From: Gemmatimonadaceae bacterium | GTDB lineage: Bacteria > Gemmatimonadota > Gemmatimonadetes > Gemmatimonadales > Gemmatimonadaceae | Direction of reading: 5' to 3' | Length of the DNA stretch: 64,000 bases | Assembly: GCA_020846935.1 (NCBI GenBank) | Contig: JADLCY010000006.1 | Coordinates: forward strand, 1-64,000 | Shown here: piece after piece, positions 36,683 through 45,434 of the stretch | Position numbering within the stretch: position 1 is the first letter of the stretch | Layout: each line of letters opens with the position of its first letter | Notes under the pieces: generated by a model | Told to the model about the DNA's origin: nothing | Databases searched by the model: none | Seen by the model: the letters and a program-made list of their open reading frames with translations, nothing else | Made by a program: the position numbers and the translations under genes

Positions 36683-37165
36683 GGCGAATCATCGCCCGGG
36701 ACCCCGGGTCGCGTCCAGTACAACGCGCGGGAGCGTGAACCACACCCGTCGCGTCGTCGCCTCGCGCTGGTGCGCGACCTGAATGGCCTGGCGTCGGGTG
36801 ACCCTCTCCGCGCTGGACACTACAGGGATCACGCGGCAGCGAATCTGGACGACAACTCAACGTGCGTCGCTTGCGACGCTGCTTGCGATGACGGCTGAGC
36901 CACTCGCGGACGCAGGCCGACGGATCGGACTCATCACGGTGCGCCCGCCCCGCGCCCGTGGCGCCAGCGGGGCCTCGCGCCGCTGCCCGTGAGCGCGCGC
37001 TCACGACCGGAAAGCGTGTCCGGGCTCACACACGGCGATGTGCCGCGCCGTCGCTGCGCAGCAGTGCGTGGTGTGCACCTGCCGAGGCCCAGATCGGGCG
37101 CTAGTTTCCGACCCACGGACGGCCACGTGTGGTGCGCACGTCCCGACACCGGCCGGAGGTATCCG
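36683..37165. other. Long divergent intergenic region with 16-bp palindrome
   Basis: These 483 bp lie between the CoA-transferase operon and the SH3 gene. A perfect 16-bp palindrome GTGAGCGCGCGCTCAC sits at 36989-37004, and a smaller one, CCCGGGACCCCGGG, lies near 36693. CTAGTTT occurs at about 37111, 50 bp before the SH3 start. No gene is supported here. Confidence 0.5.
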
Positions 37166-37894
37166 TTGCAGTATGTGCGCTGCGACGCCTGTGGAGCCAA
37201 GGCGCTCTTCGCCGCGTCGCGCTGCCCCAGGTGCACCCACGCCTTCTTTCTGCGCGATCACCGCGGGGGGATGGTGCCGCTGTCGCATTGCCGGAAATGC
37301 GACACGTACTACCCGAAATCCGTCGGCGGCTGCAAATGGTGTGGGACAGAGGCGTCGCCGTCCTTCAGCAGGACCGGGATCTTCGCGATCGCCGGGCTCA
37401 TCGCGGTTGCCATTGCCGCGCTCGTCTACTTTCAGGGGTACGGCCGACGCGCGGCGAGCGGCGGCCCGGCCGATCCGGCCGCGCCCGCGTCGGAGTCTGT
37501 CCTCGTCTCACCGCCGCCTTCGTCAACCATCGCCGCCGTCGACACCGTCGTCCCGGGCGCCGAGCCGGTGGACTCGCTGCCTGACGACTCGGCCGTCGCC
37601 CCGATCCCGGCGGCGGCCGTTGCCGTCACCACTGCCCCGGCCGTCGCCACGATTCCCCTGCCACCAGGCGCGGGACTCCCGACGACGGTGCGCTGGACGC
37701 CGGCGCGTGCGTTGACCTACATCAACGTGCGTTCCGGGGCCGATCGAAAGGCGCCCGTCGTTGGAGTGGTGACGCCGAACATGGCCGTGGAGCTTGGCGC
37801 ACGGTTCCATGGGTGGCGTGAAGTGCGCGCCGCGGGCCTGCGCGGCTGGGCCGATCCACGCAACTTCAGTTCCGACAGCTCGACGCCGCGATAG
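37166..37894 (+). CDS. Membrane protein with zinc ribbons and SH3-like domain
   Basis: This 242-residue protein is predicted from a TTG start at 37166, which has a perfect GGAGG 6 nt upstream and is followed directly by conserved sequence. Two N-terminal CxxC pairs (VRCDACG with RCPRC, then HCRKC with CKWCG) form zinc ribbons on the cytoplasmic side. One transmembrane helix follows (about 73-91, IFAIAGLIAVAIAALVYF). An Ala/Pro/Val-rich linker leads to a C-terminal SH3-like domain (YINVRSGADRKAPVVGVV, WREVRAAGLRGWADPRNF), which would bind peptidoglycan in the periplasm. The role is unknown, and the protein may link envelope status to a cytoplasmic partner. VKOR follows 71 bp later. Confidence 0.75.
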   Translation: MQYVRCDACGAKALFAASRCPRCTHAFFLRDHRGGMVPLSHCRKCDTYYPKSVGGCKWCGTEASPSFSRTGIFAIAGLIAVAIAALVYFQGYGRRAASGGPADPAAPASESVLVSPPPSSTIAAVDTVVPGAEPVDSLPDDSAVAPIPAAAVAVTTAPAVATIPLPPGAGLPTTVRWTPARALTYINVRSGADRKAPVVGVVTPNMAVELGARFHGWREVRAAGLRGWADPRNFSSDSSTPR

Positions 37895-37965
37895 GGCGCG
37901 TCTCCTCAGTCGAGTCCCTCGTCGTCGGGACCTGAACTCCCCGCTCCGAAAATCCACGCACGCCC

Positions 37966-38430
37966 ATGTCGAACGACGACGCTCCGACCAATCCCGCGAT
38001 CTTCCGCCAGGCCATTGCCGTGCTCGCCCTCGTGGCGGGCCTCGTGGCGCTCTACCTGCACCTGGTGAAGATCGGAACGTTCGGCGTTCCGGCCTGTGGA
38101 CCCGGGCATGGTTGCGTGCAGGCGTGGTATTCGCCCTGGGGCAGCTTCCTCGGCCTGGATGTCGCGCTGATCGGGGCGATCGGCTACGGCATCCTGAGTG
38201 CGGTTGCCTTCATAGGCGCGACGCCGACCCATGAGGACAACCCCGCGTTCACGACGGCCATTCTCGTGCTCACCGTCGCCGCGATCGTCTTCACCTGGCG
38301 GCTCAAATACGGCGAGTGGGCGGTCATGAAGATCTTCTGCATCTGGTGCATGGAGAGCTTCCTCACCATCCACGCCTGCCTCGTCCTCGCCTGGCTCGAT
38401 CGGAAGCGACTCCGCCGCGCCGCCGCGTAG
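37966..38430 (+). CDS. Vitamin K epoxide reductase (VKOR) family protein
   Basis: This 154-residue, four-helix membrane quinone reductase would reoxidise periplasmic disulfide donors in place of DsbB. The loop cysteine pair is Cys44/Cys50 (ACGPGHGC), and the active-site pair near the quinone is Cys125/Cys128 (FCIWCMES). The SPWGSFLGLDVALIGAIGY stretch is characteristic of the family. There is no fused thioredoxin domain and no DsbA-like partner gene nearby. It is 71 bp after the zinc-ribbon/SH3 gene. The downstream lipoprotein gene is convergent with a 1-bp gap. Confidence 0.9.
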   Translation: MSNDDAPTNPAIFRQAIAVLALVAGLVALYLHLVKIGTFGVPACGPGHGCVQAWYSPWGSFLGLDVALIGAIGYGILSAVAFIGATPTHEDNPAFTTAILVLTVAAIVFTWRLKYGEWAVMKIFCIWCMESFLTIHACLVLAWLDRKRLRRAAA

Positions 38431-38431
38431 C

Positions 38432-38971
38432 TCAACGCACGACGAACGGCGGCGAGTAGTCGACGAGAGGCGTCACGCCCGCGGTGTTGGGCGTCGTGAA
38501 ATACCGGAGGCGCAGGCGCATGGTGCCAACGACGCGCGGCTCCTCGAGGTGACCGCGCAGCTCGTAAGTCTTGCCGGAGCGGAGGCCCACCACCTTCGAA
38601 CCCTCGATGAGGATACCCGTCGGCAGCACGGTCCATGAGCCATCGGCTGCGAGGCGCTCGACGGCCGCGTCGGTGCCCCCCGCGATGTAGACCGGGTCCT
38701 GGTCCCCGGATCCGCCAAAGAAGTCGCCGATTCTGCTGAAGTAGTCGCGCGTGCTGAGGTTGGCGATCGTGGCCACGATGCCGTCGCCGGCGAACGAGAC
38801 CTCGTTCCACGGATACGTGGCCTTTCGCGTGCTGACGGTGAGGATATTGGCCGCATCAGCAGGAGCCTGGGGCGTCGGCGGTTCGGTCCCGCCGGTCGAG
38901 GTACCACAGGCGGCCAACAGAACGAGCGCCGCGACAGAACACGAGCGGGTCGGTGCGATCATGAGGGCCAT
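38432..38971 (-). CDS. Predicted lipoprotein of unknown function
   Basis: This 179-residue protein has a lipoprotein signal with lipobox LLAACG. The mature part is rich in beta-strands, with segments such as YPWNEVSFAGDGIVATIAN and GKTYELRGHLEE, and has no family that I recognise. An internal Met (residue 4) could be the true start. It converges on the VKOR gene and is divergent from GNAT. A predicted Ig-like or jelly-roll fold would fit but is not proven. Confidence 0.65.
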   Translation of the reverse strand: MALMIAPTRSCSVAALVLLAACGTSTGGTEPPTPQAPADAANILTVSTRKATYPWNEVSFAGDGIVATIANLSTRDYFSRIGDFFGGSGDQDPVYIAGGTDAAVERLAADGSWTVLPTGILIEGSKVVGLRSGKTYELRGHLEEPRVVGTMRLRLRYFTTPNTAGVTPLVDYSPPFVVR

Positions 38972-39093
38972 GGTGGTTTCAGCCTCTCGACACCGTTGAC
39001 GCGCCGAACCCCGAAGAACTCGTCCCTCCCGTCGCCGGGCGACCCGTCACAGGATATGATCCGGGCGAACCACCGACTGCCCCCCAAACACCG

Positions 39094-39558
39094 ATGCGCC
39101 CGATCTCCCCCGCCCGCGAATACGACGCGCCCGCCCTGGCCGCGCTGAACAACCGATTCAACGCCGCCGGGCTCACCCTGCCGCGCTCCGAGGCGTTCGT
39201 CGAATCGCATCTCGATGACTATCGCGTGATCCGCGACGACGACGGTCATATCGTCGGGTGCGTGTGTCTGGACGAATACTCGCCGTCACTGGTCGAACTC
39301 GTGTCGCTCGCAGTCGACCCCGACCACCACCGCAAGGGACTGGGCGCTCGACTCATCGCCGCTGCGGTCGACCTCGCCCGCAAGCGGGGATACCCGGAGA
39401 TCTTCGCGGTGTCGTTTTCGGATGACTTGTTCACGCGCTGTGGCTTCGCACCCAAAGACGTCGGGAGCTATCCGGAAAAGAAGAAGCGCTACGACAAGGT
39501 GTCGGCCGACGAATGGACGGTCGGGCAGAAGCACTGCTTCGCCGTCTCGCTCCGCTGA
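39094..39558 (+). CDS. GNAT-family N-acetyltransferase
   Basis: This 154-residue acetyltransferase has the acetyl-CoA loop DPDHHRKGLGARLIAAAVDLA and ends in KHCFAVSLR. The region YPEIFAVSFSDDLFTRCGFAPKD resembles small ArgA-type amino-acid N-acetyltransferases, so it may acetylate glutamate or another amine, but this is tentative. A TATGAT hexamer at 39054-39059 is a possible -10. Confidence 0.85.
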   Translation: MRPISPAREYDAPALAALNNRFNAAGLTLPRSEAFVESHLDDYRVIRDDDGHIVGCVCLDEYSPSLVELVSLAVDPDHHRKGLGARLIAAAVDLARKRGYPEIFAVSFSDDLFTRCGFAPKDVGSYPEKKKRYDKVSADEWTVGQKHCFAVSLR

Positions 39559-39637
39559 GCCCCGAATCGCCTCGCCTTCACCGGACCTTCACCTGTCCCT
39601 GGTCTCATTCATGACCACTCAGGGGAGACACTCGAAG

Positions 39638-40786
39638 ATGACGTTTCGTGTGATCGTTGCGGGGCTCACTGCGCTCTCGCTCGCCGGCAGCGCCGATGCG
39701 CAAGGGGCTCGACAGGCCGCGCTCGGTCGCGCCGAGGCACGTCTGCCGGAGCCACTCTCGCTGGTCACGACGGTTCGCGAGCTGGCCAGCGGTCAGCTGG
39801 TCGTCGCTGACCCGATCGAGCGCAAACTCATGATCGTCGATGCGTCGCTGCGCACGAACCGGGCGCTCGGACGTGAGGGAAGCGGGCCGGGTGAGTACCG
39901 CCAGCCGGATGGCGTCTGGGCGTTTCCGGGCGACAGCACGCTGGTGATGGACCTCGGGAACGCGCGGCTCTCGGTGATCGCCCCGGACGGCCGCTACGTC
40001 CGGAGCATGCCGCTCTCGGTCCCGGGCGGCGATGGTCCGCCGATGGCCATGTTCCCGGGCGGGACGGACGCGCGGGGCAACATCTACTTTGCGCCGCCTC
40101 GCATGAGCATGCGCGTCGACACGGGCGATGTGATGCGCGCCGACTCGAAGGGCACCGCCGCTCTATCCGTGGCGCGCATCAAGACGCCAGATGTGGATCG
40201 GCAGGAGTCAGGGAGCGAAAACGCGCGCCAGGTGCAGATCCGGCCGATCCCTCTCGCGGCGAGTGATGGCTGGGCCGTCAACGCCGAGGGCGAGGTCGTC
40301 GTGCTTCGCACCGGTGACTATCACGCCGAGTGGCTGGGAGCGACGCGCCGGGTCGGTGCACCGGTGCGCGTCGCGCGCGCTACGATCGGCGACGCCGAGA
40401 AGCGCGAGTGGGTGAACCAGCAGATGCTCTCAGGCGGCATCTCGATGCAGGTCGAGGACAACAACGGCCAACGCATCGTGTCGTTTGGGCGCGCACGACC
40501 CACGCGGGAGCCGAACACGTCGGGGTACCGTTGGCCGGCGACCAAGCCACCCTTTGATCCGGCGAGCCTGCGGGTCGATGGCGCGAGCCGAGTCTGGGTG
40601 CGGCGGCATCGCCCAGCGGGTGAGCCGGTGTGGTACGACGTGTTCGGGCGAGACGGCAACCTGGTCGGTTCGGTGACGTTCCCCGCGCGACGGACGCTGG
40701 TCGGCTTTGGAGCGCGCCACTTGTACGCCGTGGAGATCGACGGCGACGGCCAGTACACCATCGAGCGGTACGCGCTGCCGCTGTGA
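39638..40786 (+). CDS. Exported six-bladed beta-propeller protein
   Basis: This 382-residue protein has a signal peptide (MTFRVIVAGLTALSLAGS, cleaved near ADAQ) followed by repeated strands of a six-bladed NHL/TolB-like propeller. Clues are LASGQLVVADPIERKLMIVD, GREGSGPGEYRQPDGVWAF and DLGNARLSVIAPDGRYVRS. Such proteins bind ligands but have no active site in view. The ATG at 39638 has GGGGAGA upstream; an earlier in-frame ATG at 39611 is less suitable. Its stop overlaps the regulator start (GTGA), coupling the propeller to a two-component system, which is an unusual pairing. Confidence 0.82.
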   Translation: MTFRVIVAGLTALSLAGSADAQGARQAALGRAEARLPEPLSLVTTVRELASGQLVVADPIERKLMIVDASLRTNRALGREGSGPGEYRQPDGVWAFPGDSTLVMDLGNARLSVIAPDGRYVRSMPLSVPGGDGPPMAMFPGGTDARGNIYFAPPRMSMRVDTGDVMRADSKGTAALSVARIKTPDVDRQESGSENARQVQIRPIPLAASDGWAVNAEGEVVVLRTGDYHAEWLGATRRVGAPVRVARATIGDAEKREWVNQQMLSGGISMQVEDNNGQRIVSFGRARPTREPNTSGYRWPATKPPFDPASLRVDGASRVWVRRHRPAGEPVWYDVFGRDGNLVGSVTFPARRTLVGFGARHLYAVEIDGDGQYTIERYALPL

Positions 40787-41508
40787 CCGACGCCAGGGCG
40801 CAGGGCGGTGCCGGGACCGTGCTCGTGGTCGAGGACGACACCAAGACCGCGGAGACGATCGCGCTCTACCTGCGCCATGAGGGCTTTCGGGTCACCCACG
40901 CGCCGGACGGTGTGGTCGGGCGACACCGTGTGGCTGCCGAGCGCTTTGACCTCGTGATCCTCGATCGAATGCTGCCGGGCGCCGACGGCATCGACGTGTG
41001 CCGACACCTGCGCGAACACGCGGACACGCCGGTGATCATGCTGACGGCCATGGTCGACGAACACGACCGACTCGAAGGGTTTGCGGCGGGCGTGGACGAC
41101 TACGTGCCCAAACCGTTCAGCCCGCGCGAACTCGTGGCGCGGGCGCATGCCGTGTTGCGGCGGGTGGGTGTGCAGCGCGACCGGCGCGAGGGCAGCCTGC
41201 GCTTGGGCACGCTCTACCTCGCCGAAGCGACGCGTGAAGCATGGCTCGGCGAGCGCGCCCTGGCGCTGAGTCCCACCGAGTTCCGGCTGTTGTGGATCCT
41301 CGCTGCCACGCCGGGGCGCGTGTGTTCCCGGAGCGAGCTGTCCGAGCGTGCACTACGGAGCGCGGGAGAGTCCGACCTTCGCACCGTCGACGCGCACGTG
41401 AAGAACCTGCGGCGCAAGCTCGATCCCGGCGGTCCGGCGGACGCGTGCATCGAAACCATCTTCGCCGTTGGGTATCGCCTGCTCGCCGGCGCGTTCCGCC
41501 ATGCGTAG
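40783..41508 (+). CDS. OmpR/PhoB-family response regulator
   Basis: This 241-residue regulator starts with GTG within the propeller stop. The receiver has VVEDDTK (Asp18, Asp19), phosphoacceptor Asp61 in ILDRMLPGADG, MLTAM and Lys in YVPKPFSP. The winged-helix DNA-binding domain ends in TVDAHVKNLRRKLDPGG and IFAVGYRL. It is paired with the histidine kinase that follows, overlapping it by 8 bp. Targets are unknown, but the coupled propeller gene is one candidate output. Confidence 0.94.
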   Translation: MTDARAQGGAGTVLVVEDDTKTAETIALYLRHEGFRVTHAPDGVVGRHRVAAERFDLVILDRMLPGADGIDVCRHLREHADTPVIMLTAMVDEHDRLEGFAAGVDDYVPKPFSPRELVARAHAVLRRVGVQRDRREGSLRLGTLYLAEATREAWLGERALALSPTEFRLLWILAATPGRVCSRSELSERALRSAGESDLRTVDAHVKNLRRKLDPGGPADACIETIFAVGYRLLAGAFRHA

Positions 41509-42910
41509 CCTCCGCGCCCAGGTGCTGGCGCTCGTGGTGGCGTCGGTGCTCATGGCGCTGGTGCTGTTGGCGTACTTCGGCACACGCACGGCGAGCGTGC
41601 AGTTCCGGGCGATCGTGGCGTCCACGCGGGTCGCGGGAGATTCCACCGTGGCGATCCGGCTCGACTCCGCGTTGGCGCGGGGCGGAATCGATGAGGTGCG
41701 TCGCGTGGTCGAAGGGGCGGGGCGGGACTCGCTGCATGCCGTCGTTGTGGGTCTGGACGGGACGATCGTGGCCTCCGGCGACTCGGGTTGGCGCGGCCGG
41801 AGGGCCGTTCGCACACCGGGCGGCGGGCTCCGCGTGGAGCTGGGTGACACGAGCGACCTGCGTCGGATCGAGATCAGCCACGGGACGCCGCTCCGGCGAT
41901 CACTCGGCGACACCGCCGCCTTCGTGTTCGCCATTCCTCGCCCCGACCTCCGGGCGGCCGCGACCCCACGGGACCTGGAGGTCGTGAGCCGCGGCTTTGC
42001 CAGGCGCTTCGGTCGCGCGCTCTGGTTAGGCATCCCGGCGCTGCTGGCAGCGGCCGCGTTCCTGGCGGTGATCCTGACCGGGCGACTGCTGGACCCCATT
42101 CGCCGCCTGACGACCGCGGCGCAGGGCATAGCCGCCGGCGACTACGGCACCCGCGTTGGTCGCACGAGTGTGAGCGAACTCCGGGAACTGGCGGCCGTCT
42201 TTGATCGCATGGCGGAGAGCCTGGAGCGCTCGGAAGGCGCGCGACGACAGGTCATGCGCGACCTCGCCCACGAGCTGCGTACGCCACTCACCAACCTCAA
42301 AGCCCAGATCGAGAGTCTGCAGGACGGGTTGCGCACGGTCGATGCGGCCTCCCTCGCTTCGCTGCACGAAGAAGCGACGGTGCTCGAACGGCTCGTCGGC
42401 GACGTCGACGTGCTCGCGCGCGCCGACGCCGGTCGACTGGAGATGCACCTCGAACCGCTCGCGTTGCGGCCGTTGGTCGAGGCGACCATCGATGCCTTTG
42501 TCCATGCGGGCCGGATCGACGCGTCACGGATTTCAGCGCACGTACCGGAGGATCTCGGTGTACATGCCGATCGCGTTCGGCTTGGGCAGGTGCTGCGGAA
42601 CCTCATCGACAACGCGATGCGGCACGGCGGGGCCGGCGTCACCGTGCACGTTGGCGCCCGGCGCACCGGAGACCACGCGGTCCTGAGTGTCGTTGATACC
42701 GGTGAGGGCATCGCTCCCGAGCACGTCCCGCGCGTGTTCGACCGGTTGTATCGCGTCGATCCCTCGCGGACGCGCGCCACCGGAGGTTCGGGCCTCGGAC
42801 TCAGTATTGCGCAGGCGCTGGTCGAGGCGCAGGGGGGACTGATCCGACTCGAGAGCGCGACGGGGCGCGGGACCACCGTGACAGTGGAGCTGCCCGCGCG
42901 CAACGCCTGA
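41501..42910 (+). CDS. Sensor histidine kinase with HAMP domain
   Basis: This 469-residue kinase is the partner of the upstream OmpR-type regulator. A first helix (about 8-26) is followed by a periplasmic sensor region, a second helix (about 176-194), and a HAMP domain (TGRLLDPIRRLTTAAQGIAAGD). The HisKA box RDLAHELRTPLTNL has phosphoacceptor His257. The ATPase shows LGQVLRNLIDNAMRHG, VVDTGEGIAPEH and GGSGLGLSI. The ATG at 41501 lies inside the regulator gene. It probably senses an envelope cue, possibly via the propeller protein, but this is conjecture. Confidence 0.94.
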   Translation: MRSLRAQVLALVVASVLMALVLLAYFGTRTASVQFRAIVASTRVAGDSTVAIRLDSALARGGIDEVRRVVEGAGRDSLHAVVVGLDGTIVASGDSGWRGRRAVRTPGGGLRVELGDTSDLRRIEISHGTPLRRSLGDTAAFVFAIPRPDLRAAATPRDLEVVSRGFARRFGRALWLGIPALLAAAAFLAVILTGRLLDPIRRLTTAAQGIAAGDYGTRVGRTSVSELRELAAVFDRMAESLERSEGARRQVMRDLAHELRTPLTNLKAQIESLQDGLRTVDAASLASLHEEATVLERLVGDVDVLARADAGRLEMHLEPLALRPLVEATIDAFVHAGRIDASRISAHVPEDLGVHADRVRLGQVLRNLIDNAMRHGGAGVTVHVGARRTGDHAVLSVVDTGEGIAPEHVPRVFDRLYRVDPSRTRATGGSGLGLSIAQALVEAQGGLIRLESATGRGTTVTVELPARNA

Positions 42911-43000
42911 CGTTCAGCCTGCCGGCCGTGTGGCGTCGTAGTGCGAGGGCCGCGAGCGTTTCGCCCGTGGCCTGTCAGCGCAGGCCTTACCCAGGAGAGC

Positions 43001-43855
43001 CTACCTGGTACCGACGCGACGGCGGGCCACGAGGTCCAGCGTGTCTCCGGCCGCAAGGGTCGCGTACGGCAGGCCGGCATCGTGCGCGCCGCGGCCGTTG
43101 TGCACGAAGAGCTTCCCACGGCCGACCACCACGGCGCGCGTGCCCTCCACGACGATGGCCGTGCCCTCGTCGAGCCCCAACCCGAGGAGTTCCGGGTGTC
43201 GGGCCACGACGGCCTGCAGGTCCAACTGTCGGCTGCGTGCCGAGACGTGCTGGTCCACCGCGACACCGCGGATGAAGCCGAACCCGGCTTCGTAGCCGGG
43301 CGCCATCATGATCGTGTTGCCCTCGCGCGCACCGCGCACCATGTACGAGGCCTGCACGGAGGCTCCCGCCGACGTTCCGCCGATGACGCCGCCGCGGCGG
43401 AGCAGTGCATGCAGCGCACGCTCGGTGCGCGTCCCCGCGTAGGCGTCGACCAGTCGCCACTGCCGGCCACCGGGGAACCACACGCCGCGGGCCCGCGAGA
43501 TCGGCGCCACGAACGAATCGCTCTCCGCCACGGAGCGGTCAGTGGTGTGGCGCACGACGACGCGTCGCGCGCCGCGTGCAGTGAGCAACCGGAGGCCGTT
43601 CCAGTCTGGCGGATACAGCGAGTCCTCGCCCGCGGTGGGAATCACGACGATCGGCGCGTCCGGGCCACCGGCCAGCGCGATGAACCGATCGATGATCTCC
43701 GGGCCGAGCTGACCGCCCCCGGCGATCACGAGGTGCCCGGCCACCGGAGGTATGCCGCCTGTGGACGCGGGTGCGCTCGCGACCGGGCGTTGGCACGCGA
43801 TGACCAGGAGGGCGAGGGCACTGAGAAACACGAGGGTATGGGATCTGGCAGGCAT
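43001..43855 (-). CDS. Cyanophycinase-like serine peptidase (S51)
   Basis: This 284-residue protein has a lipoprotein-type signal (LSALALLVIAC) and a class I glutamine-amidotransferase-like fold. The nucleophile elbow is GGTSAGAS, with GHLVIAGGGQLG at the start and GLGLDEGTAIVV near the end, matching the cyanophycinase group of peptidase family S51. Export and the absence of a cyanophycin synthetase gene in the window suggest use on external polypeptides. It is convergent to the kinase operon with 90 bp between. Confidence 0.87.
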   Translation of the reverse strand: MPARSHTLVFLSALALLVIACQRPVASAPASTGGIPPVAGHLVIAGGGQLGPEIIDRFIALAGGPDAPIVVIPTAGEDSLYPPDWNGLRLLTARGARRVVVRHTTDRSVAESDSFVAPISRARGVWFPGGRQWRLVDAYAGTRTERALHALLRRGGVIGGTSAGASVQASYMVRGAREGNTIMMAPGYEAGFGFIRGVAVDQHVSARSRQLDLQAVVARHPELLGLGLDEGTAIVVEGTRAVVVGRGKLFVHNGRGAHDAGLPYATLAAGDTLDLVARRRVGTR

Positions 43856-43882
43856 CGGCGAGTTGGTGGTCAGGAGAGCACA

Positions 43883-44019
43883 CGTCCAGTCACTTGGCTC
43901 GTTGGGCTTTGCGCTTCTGCGGAGGAACTCTCACCGGCGTCTCGTGTCGATAGCGCAAGCGTCCAGTCACTTCGCTCGGCGGGCTTGCGCTTCAGCGGAG
44001 GAACGCTCAACGGCGTCTC
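43883..44019. repeat. Imperfect direct repeat pair with internal hairpin
   Basis: Two about 60-bp copies, 43883-43943 and 43960-44019, start CGTCCAGTCACTT and end CGGCGTCTC, with roughly ten differences and a small indel. The second copy is bracketed by a perfect 9-bp inverted repeat, AGCGCAAGC (43952-43960) and GCTTGCGCT (43983-43991). The first has a weaker version. They fill the 307-bp gap between the cyanophycinase and hydrolase genes, which otherwise holds nothing recognised. They look like members of a repeated extragenic palindromic family. Confidence 0.75.
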
Positions 44020-44162
44020 TTTCATTGACGCGACGTCCTCCGTTGCGGGTGACGACTCCCTCACTGACGACATGCCCAGCGCCCCGGTCCCGGACGCGTG
44101 GCCCGGCAGGTCCGCACCGACGTCATTGCGCTCGCGCGCACCGGTAAGCTTCGGTTCTCGCA

Positions 44163-44963
44163 CTACTCGAGTGCCAGCGCCGCGGTCACGCGATCGACCA
44201 GCTGCAGAAACCGATCACGCCCGAGGCCGACCTCGTCGGTGATGTAATGCCGCAGGCCGCGCCCCGCCGACGTCCGGTCCTTCTCCACGCTCTCGATCCG
44301 CCACGCGCCGTCAAGGTCGTGTTGCGTGATCCAGGCGCGCAACCTTGACTCGCTCACGAGTTCGTCGCGGGCGTCCATCAGGACCACCGTGGGAATGCGG
44401 AGGCGCTCGGCGCGGTCGATGCCGGCGAGCGCGGTCTCGTAGCGGAATAACGCTTCGTACGCCGCGACGCTCGTCCCGCGGTGGGAGCGCACCGGCATGG
44501 GGGCCAGCGACGGAATGAGGAAGCGCGATCCCAGGAACCGGAAGATCCGCACGAGCCGTGAGCGCGGGTGAATGCGAATCGCGGGCGCGAGGAGTACTTG
44601 CCGTGCAAAGGAGCCCGGTGGCGATGCCTCCGAGGCCAGTTCGTATACGTGGACGAGCGCCCCCAGGCTGAACCCAACGAAGCACAGCGGGACGTCGTGT
44701 GTCGCCGCCAACGAGGCGGCCGAGGCCGTCGCTTCGCGCCAGTCCTCGCGCCACTGTTCCCACGTAATCTCGCGCCAGGCTTCGAGTGCGCGCGGATCCA
44801 CCTCGTCGTCGCGACGATGGCCACGGAACGCCAGCAGCACGACCGACGCCCCGCGATCCCGCAGGGCCTGGGCGAGCGGCCGCAGGGCGCTCGCCCGCTG
44901 GTTGAGCCCGTGCGCCATCAGCACGACGGCCCGCGGACGCGCCGCGGGGGCCAGGACCTCCAT
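44163..44963 (-). CDS. Alpha/beta hydrolase
   Basis: This 266-residue serine hydrolase has no signal peptide. The nucleophile elbow is GFSLGAL, the oxyanion region is MAHGLNQRASALRPLAQ, and the acid/His end is MDARDELVSESR with HYITDEVG. The fold is that of lysophospholipase or monoacylglycerol-lipase-like enzymes. It lies 24 bp after the small exported protein gene on the same strand. The substrate is unknown. Confidence 0.82.
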   Translation of the reverse strand: MEVLAPAARPRAVVLMAHGLNQRASALRPLAQALRDRGASVVLLAFRGHRRDDEVDPRALEAWREITWEQWREDWREATASAASLAATHDVPLCFVGFSLGALVHVYELASEASPPGSFARQVLLAPAIRIHPRSRLVRIFRFLGSRFLIPSLAPMPVRSHRGTSVAAYEALFRYETALAGIDRAERLRIPTVVLMDARDELVSESRLRAWITQHDLDGAWRIESVEKDRTSAGRGLRHYITDEVGLGRDRFLQLVDRVTAALALE

Positions 44964-44987
44964 CGGTGCGCCCGCCGCTGCCGAGCG

Positions 44988-45434
44988 TCAGTGCTTCATG
45001 CCCTTCATGTCGTGGCTCCCGCACTGCTTCTCCACGCGCTCGAACTTCGTGTGCAGGGCGCCAATGGCCTTGAGCAGCTCGGCATCGGTCGCGTTCGCCA
45101 GCACCTGGTTGGCGATGGCCAGCGCATCGGTCGAGATGTCGGCGACCGTGGATCGCACCGACGCGGCCGCGCACGTCCTGGGGGGCGTGGAAGCCGACCA
45201 GCTGCGCGCGGTCGCAGCCAGCGAATCGGCTCGGGCGCGCAGGGGCTTCAGGTCCTTCTTGCCCGAGGCGGGATGGTAGGTTGCCGCGAGCACGGTGTGG
45301 AAGGCGTCCATCTCCTTCCATGCGCTGTTCGCATGCTGCATTTCGTGTTTCGGCGCCGCTGGCTGCGACTGGGCACCGGCCGAGGCGGAGGTCGCCACGA
45401 TGGCGAGAGCGAGGAACGTGAGTCGGGAACGCAT
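44988..45434 (-). CDS. Small exported helical protein
   Basis: This 148-residue protein has a signal peptide (MRSRLTFLALAIVATSASAG, cleaved near AQS) and a helical body. Two cysteines (TCAAASV and KQCGSHD) are present, and the tail HDMKGMKH has His and Met, with an N-terminal HEMQHANSAWKEM. These could bind a metal such as copper. A start at 45458 would add eight residues and is less likely. The family is not recognised. Confidence 0.6.
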   Translation of the reverse strand: MRSRLTFLALAIVATSASAGAQSQPAAPKHEMQHANSAWKEMDAFHTVLAATYHPASGKKDLKPLRARADSLAATARSWSASTPPRTCAAASVRSTVADISTDALAIANQVLANATDAELLKAIGALHTKFERVEKQCGSHDMKGMKH

